From positions 14,212,104-14,276,103 of the forward strand of contig OU452228.1 in the NCBI GenBank assembly GCA_911728455.2: a DNA stretch of 64,000 bases, read 5' to 3'. The notes beneath the pieces were generated by a model. It was given only the letters and a program-made list of their open reading frames with translations. It was not told the DNA's origin and did no database searches. Shown piece after piece: positions 58,443 through 64,000 of the stretch. A program made the translations under genes and the position numbers. Numbering within the stretch: the first letter of the stretch is position 1; each line of letters opens with the position of its first letter. Source of the DNA: Marthasterias glacialis. Lineage: Eukaryota; Echinodermata; Asteroidea; Forcipulatida; Asteriidae.

Positions 58443-59686
58443 TCAGGCATCGAACCTTTAAGCTTTAAATAGTCCTGCCGTCTTGGAGCCAGTTTTTAAG
58501 GACCATATCCATGTTTTGATTACCATACAGGAGTTGTCTACGATGAAGACAAATCAGACGGGCTCGCAGGTAGATGCAGGAATCAACCATGTTCCCGTCG
58601 ATCGTTTCCCTTTGTTTTGGAGATCAAGATTTCTGAAAAAGAAAAACAAAGTCGCTGAAAAATGCAAAATTCTGGAAGATCAAATGATTGACTGGAGCAT
58701 TTGTTTATTATTTTTTTTTTTTACAACCATTACATATTGCACAACGACATCTAGACCGCACTCAGCGGCGTATAGCCTTACGGTGCAACCATTACAGCAG
58801 CGGCCATTTTGCGTACCTCTTTAGTTCAGTCCTTCTATCTTTAATGATAATGCAAGTTCAACGGAGCAGTCTTTTTGAAATTGGATCATTTCCTTACGCG
58901 CAGTTTTTTTGTTGACATATTCTTGATTTAATATCCGTTTGCCAGGAGTGGTTTTTTGTTTTGGAGGGACAGAGGGAGAGAGAGAGAAAGAGAGCGGTAC
59001 AGACTAGAGGTAGAAATGCCGTAGACAGGGGTCTGAGGCGCGGTATCTGCGTGTGGCGTATTCTCGCTCCCGTCTCAGCAGCCGTTATTATTCACGCAAA
59101 CTTGATTGAAAACCATTCATGAGTTTCGATTTCCATCGCGTCTGAACATGCAACCTTACATGAGAGGAGACTATGATTGTATTGCAAGCCGCTGTTCGTG
59201 AATGGTACAAATTTTCTCAGGCGAAATTCGTCACCCAGATTTCAGCAGAGATGGCTCTTTCTATTTGTGTTTTTTGTAGAGCGTCACAAGTACAGCCGTG
59301 TAGATTTGAGACTACTGTAATTGCCGATAAAGATCATCAGGTTGAAGAATGTTTTCGTCGAAAATATAGTGTAGCCTTTTTTGCCATCTCTTATAGGGAG
59401 AGATGTGCAGATGTATGACTACAGATAGTACACCTCAACCAAGGAGTTGGCTATAACCGAATGTCTTAAGAAAACACCCTCTTCCGTCAGCAAACTCTGT
59501 GTTCTTCTGCCAGGAGGAGTAGGGGGTTTCTGTGGGAGCTTCCTCCTACATGTTCGAGTCAACATCTCAGGTTTCTGTGTAATGATGTGACAGCAGTCTG
59601 TCCAGAGTGCCATGGCGTTGTATTTAAAGACTACAACAAAACTGCACGGGGAATTAATAGTAGACGCTACGGTATATGCTAGAGAT
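58443..59686. other. Unique non-coding DNA
   Basis: Frames at 58483-58824 and 59419-59778 lack domains. A short GA-rich run lies at 58970-58996. Confidence 0.5.
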
Positions 59687-60029
59687 AGTGGCGTAACCGG
59701 CGTGGGACCGCGCCCCCCCCCCCCAGCCAAGAACCCTTTCCTCCTTCTACCCCCCCCCCCCACACCACACACACACACCCGAAAAATATTAGATCGGAAA
59801 AATGCACAAATGAATGCTTCGATACATTAACTCTTCACCCGAAATAAATTACTAAATAGAATTAAAAATAAATAAATGAATGAATTAATTATAGTGGCGT
59901 ATCCGACGTGGACCCCACACCCACCCTTGCACCCAGAACCCTTCCCCCTCCCCCGGAAAAAAAATGCACAAATGAAAAGTTCGATACATCAACTCTTCCC
60001 CCATATAAATAAATTAATAAAAATTAAAA

Positions 60030-60076
<47 letters not shown>

Positions 60077-60270
60077 ATTAATTAATTATAGTGGGACTCC
60101 CTCCAGCCCGGAACCCTTTCCTCCTTTACACCCCTGAAAAATTTTAGATGGGAAAAATACACAAATGAATGGTTTCGATACATCAACTCTTCCCCCCAAT
60201 TAAATAAATAACAATTAGAATGAAAATAAATCAATAAGTTAATTAAACAAATAAATACAAAAAACAATGA
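59687..60270 (+). repeat. Three-unit ~200-bp tandem array
   Basis: Units start AGTGGCGTAACCGG (59687), AGTGGCGTATCCGAC (59893) and AGTGGGACTCCCTC (60090). All contain AACCCTTTCCTCC-like, GAAAAATGCACAAATGAA and TACATCAACTCTTCCCC blocks, then an (AAAT)n stretch. The (AAAT)n stretch is longest in unit 2 (about 60026-60086). Confidence 0.9.
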
Positions 60271-61179
60271 TTTATTAAAACATGATTGTCTTTGCCGCCG
60301 CTTGCTTCCCGAAATGAAAACATCCAGTTACACCACCGGCTAGAGAATCTGGCTTCAGCCCAATAGAAGATGATGTTAAAACATCGTATGGCGGTCTCTT
60401 CCAATGGGAAGAAGATGTTTAAACGAGTTTGTCTTTTCCACCCATTTAATTGCCAACACCTGTGGATGACGTTTTTCTGTTTCTCCGTAAGATCTCGTTT
60501 TGATTGAAACCCATCCTATACAGTTGCTTCTCGATGGAGTTTACTGCGAACGCGGCTGAATAAAATATAATGACTAGTCCTGGGCGTCCCCATGGACTCG
60601 TCGATGGTTCTCAGAAGAATTACCTTGTAAAATTGACTCTGTAACCGTTGCCTTACCCGTACTAGTACGGAACAACATCATCAATTTCTCGGTCTTGATT
60701 AATACTGGATCGGGTGAAACAGAGCGTGGAGACCGGCCTTCGGAGTTTCGTTTATAGAATTCTCACTTTTGAATTCCCAAATTACTGTGTGTTTTTTTTT
60801 TTTTTTGGTTATGTGAATTGTTGTTGTCTTTAAATACAAGTCAGACTGCATGTTATTTTGTACGACTAATGCGTTTATCTGGTCATTTCCCGAGTAGGCC
60901 GACCAGATAACTCATGTTGATTTTACGAAATTGTATCTTACTGTTCATCTCTGAGAGAAACAGAAAAATGTTCTTGTCAAAACAGTCTTACATCGCCACC
61001 GGCGCTGCCTTTCAATTGGCAAGACCTAATTTTAATCTAATTCCCTTTTCACTGCTGGCAATCTCTCAATATCCGAATACTGAGTACACGCAAAAACAAT
61101 GCCTTTCAAAAAAAACATGATGAGACCTTAAAGGCCACCATAGCCTCGTTTTCAGACGTTTTCTTTAAAAAACAACTTT
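60271..61179. other. Unique non-coding DNA
   Basis: No gene is recognised. Confidence 0.55.
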
Positions 61180-61293
61180 GGGTTGAACAAAGAAAAATTC
61201 ACTGGAGCGGGATTTGAACCTGCGACTACCGGCTAAACGTACCGATGGTCGCAGGTTCTCAACCCGTTCAAGTAAAATTTTCTTTGATGACCC
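61180..61293. mobile_element. Fold-back SINE head (family S3)
   Basis: GGGTTGAACAAAGAAAAATTC and GGGATTTGAACCTGCGACTA at the left are inverted as GGTCGCAGGTTCTCAACCC and AATTTTCTTTGATGACCC at the right. Each arm, about 50 nt, contains a tRNA-like B-box region. Frames on both strands across it are nearly self-complementary shadows. Confidence 0.75.
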
Positions 61294-62834
61294 AAAAATT
61301 GATTAAAAAAATGAATGTACACAGTCAATTTCCCTTGTGGTTTATTTCTGGATGTAAAAACAAAACAAATTGTCACTATTTTTTGGCCGTGCGTCAGGAT
61401 CGCATGTTCATAGCAATTGTAGACACAACAATGTTTCATTTTATTTTCCTCTAAAATCGAAAACTGGGCACAAATTGTGCTTGATATTAAAGTAGCAACA
61501 AACTGTGCAGTAATATTACCTTTTATAGAGGTAGTGTTTGTTTACGCTTGGGCAAGAATACTGGCACGGTGAGGGCGTCTATACCAGCTGCGTATTGACC
61601 GTGAAATATTGATGAGAGTGAATTTTGATCTGTTGAAATTAAATGGGAACAGATTGAGTTACAAGCATTATATCAGGAGTGCTGTTTAATTTCACGTTGC
61701 ATGCCTCTGGTAATGATTAGTACGTGAACCGATCCGTGAAGTTTTGCCAAGGTGGGTGTTTTAGTGGCTTCATTTTCAACAGCGGACTATCTCTGCCGTT
61801 TTGTTATGGTACACAGCGGCACTAGATCCAGTGGCAAGTTTGTAGATTGAGAGATCAGATAATAGTTAAAAGCGTCTATTATATAGGATGCAGTGATGTA
61901 AAAAAAAAAAGGGACTGTAATAAAACACTTGTCTTTTAATAGGTTCTTATGTCATTCGAAGTGGCTTTTGATGTATGAAGTAAATTTGTCATATGAGGTT
62001 GATTCGTGGCCGACCCTCGTGGCATGGTACCCCCACACTCTTGCTAAATTCTGACATGATATTATCGTCATAAGCAAATATTGGAATGTATCAGCACAAT
62101 AAGTGTCCAGAAGCGATTCCACTGACAAAGGGAAACCGGGTATTTCACCCTGTAAAAAAACATGTGCTCTCCCTGCACATACACCACTTACATTTTTTTG
62201 ACCCGGTAATTCGAGGACTTCTCTTTATTCTCCCATTGTGCGGAGTTTTGGTTGTTTCCTTTTTTAGCGAGGACGCGTCCTCGGTCTATGTCACACCATC
62301 TGGATCCCTATTTCTAAAGGCTTCGGTTTTAACGAGTAGGCAAGCTCACACACCATCAAACTGAATATTACATAATGATTGGATTTTGATTCTTTGCACA
62401 CATTTGGCCCATTATGTTTGTTGTCTTATTTTCTTTTAATATAGCAAACTTTAATTGCTAGATCAAAAACCCTCTGCACTATCGTTAATATCTATTAATA
62501 ATTCAAGAGGTTGAAGTTTTTGAAGAGACAGATATTTGATTGCTCCTTTCTTAACCATTTGTTTGCCCCTCAACCCCCCCCCTTTCAATTTTAGAGTCTG
62601 GCACCGCCACAGGAAGCGTTAACCTGTTTTGAAAGCATCTTAACCCCCGGGCAGAAGTTCGCAGGAATGCACTTTACCAGTAGTGGCTGTATTGAAACAC
62701 ATTAAAATTAAAATAAATTAAAACTAATACAACTGGTTCCTTGATGTAACTATGGTTTTTATATTTGTTTCTATGGTATCCCAGCATAATTAGGCCAAAC
62801 AAAGTACAAGTTGTTGATTTTATTAAATATATTT
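61294..62834. other. Unique non-coding DNA
   Basis: No gene is recognised. The 92-codon frame at 62086-62364 has hydrophobic stretches but no family resemblance. Confidence 0.5.
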
Positions 62835-63168
62835 TTTCTAAATTTGTTTTTATGCAATTCATCCAAAGGCCACTCGAGGTGTGGGTTACTTTTTGAAGGG
62901 ATAGAAACCTGCCCCAATGCGCAGAAACAAAACATGGCGAGATATAAACGCAATTCTGTCCACAGCACAGCTAAGAACAGGGAGGGGTAAACGAATCCGT
63001 TGCGAGACAAACTTAACTGCCTCTTCCGCTATTTGAAGCAATTATAGTTAAGTGTCTTGCTCGTGGACACAGTTGTCATGACCGGGATTCGAACCCACAT
63101 CCTGATGACTTAGCCATCATAACTTGAGTCCAATGCACCAAACTGCTCGGTCACGACACGCTACAAAA
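62835..63168 (-). mobile_element. tRNA-derived SINE S1, body type A
   Basis: The inverted B-box GGGATTCGAACCC lies at 63084-63096, and the head CTGCTCGGTCACGACACGC ends near 63160. The body is the same as at 45262-45595, including GGATAGAAACCTGCCCCAAT. Confidence 0.88.
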
Positions 63169-63639
63169 CTTGACTAGTAAAGTTAAACCATTACACACTA
63201 ACGTGTTCCCTTTAAAATAGGGACATACCCAAATAGGTATATGCTTTCTACAATGGTTAGCGTACGATATTCAAGGTCACACCGTAAACGCTCCAACCCA
63301 GAGGCCCGGACTCTGCAGCAATATGAATATTCATTGACTGTGAAAGAATATTAATTGATGTTGAAAGTCAATGGATATTCAGATCCTTGATCGGGGTATA
63401 TGTGGGTATTACCTCCTAGGAAGGTGGTTGAAACGTTCCAGATCTATCTGCGCTCATCCTTTCCTATGACAATGCGATTCCATCTTTGAGACGGCAGTAT
63501 CGATAGTTAAAGCCTTGGATCGGGCCATGCCAAGATAATTTTTTTTTAGGAAATAAACATAGTTTATTTGTTCCTACGATAGGTTACATATTATGGGTAT
63601 AATAATAAAACTGGATGCCTTCAGGAAAAAGCCTACGTA
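63169..63639. other. Non-coding DNA, no gene seen
   Basis: Nothing is recognised here. Confidence 0.5.
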
Positions 63640-64000
63640 GGCCTTAAATGAACGACTAGAGGAAAACTACGAAGACTTGAACAGGAATGATTTTAGAAGA
63701 CTCTTGAAGTCGTGTTGCAGTGATGGCCTGTCAAAATAGTCTAATCCTTTTTGGTACGATTCAGTTTGGCATCATGATTGCAGTTTCACTCAGGGAGCTT
63801 GACTTGGTGTGGAATTATTGTTTGTAAATCCGTAACAATAACAATTGTATCTATATAGCTCCTAACACCCCCGGAAAAAAAGAAAGAAAACGGAACAAAG
63901 ACAAAAGACAACGGTGACTTGAACTGGAGTGTTTTGAGAAAAATGTTGAAATGTGTGATGGTGGTAGCCTGTTTGATATGAAGAGGGAGATTGTTCCTGA
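63640..64000 (-). repeat. Retroposon 3'-region repeat, two partial units
   Basis: GACTTGAACAGGAATGATTT near 63676 and GACTTGAACTGGAGTGTTTT near 63917 begin similar stretches. AACAATAACAATTGTATC with CTATATAGCTCC at 63833-63865 is an inverted retroposon tail. The unit continues past the window edge. Confidence 0.45.

Overview
This window is eukaryotic nuclear DNA, AT-rich, with no operons, no bacterial signals and no open reading frame that I can assign to a cellular protein. It reads as intergenic or intronic sequence from a repeat-rich animal genome. The abundant tRNA-derived SINEs carrying the words GACACTTGTGTCCTTGAGCAAG, the GGGCCCAATTTCATAGAGC inverted-repeat family and the TTAAAGC-ended elements resemble repeats I associate with marine deuterostomes, most likely an echinoderm. 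That assignment rests on memory of such repeats, not on a search.

Almost everything recognisable is a mobile-element relic or a tandem array. I find seven copies of a short inverted-repeat element built from GGGTCA/TGACCC words (583, 5586, 20166, 43148, 47885, 53379, 53688). There are three copies of a CACTGCAAAAAC-ended hairpin element (14203, 38713, 55704) and four TTAA-bounded, piggyBac-like elements (1998, 4839, 26766, 31320). hAT-like elements occur at 23661, 28438 and 40092, two of them with intact target-site duplications, plus fragments. Further families are GGGCCCAATTTC elements, AATAGACCTT elements with YY1-like and CRE-like motifs, and GCCGTAGCC elements. One tRNA-SINE family has eight copies with several different bodies, and a second has three copies. 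There are two fold-back tRNA-like elements and the decayed 3' end of an L2/CR1-type LINE (about 49580-49990).

Tandem arrays are prominent. A 22-bp minisatellite fills 10569-11901 with 60 units and no net length change. A 20-bp array lies at 12887-13095, a 49-bp array at about 31955-32875, a roughly 165-bp array at 39290-40620 that is interrupted by a hAT-like insertion, and a roughly 200-bp three-unit array at 59687-60270. The long reading frames in 10554-11950 are translations of the 22-bp minisatellite and are not genes.

Layout: 0-10 kb is scattered elements; 10-13.4 kb is minisatellites; 13-23 kb is mostly unique DNA with a few elements and local duplications; 23-29 kb is nested hAT, SINE and TTAA elements; 29-39 kb is mainly unique with one TTAA element and the 49-bp array; 39-40.6 kb is the interrupted tandem repeat; 41-58.5 kb is the densest repeat zone; 58.5-64 kb is sparse. 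No genes work together here. The interest lies in element structure, nesting and the regulatory-type motifs that several families carry.
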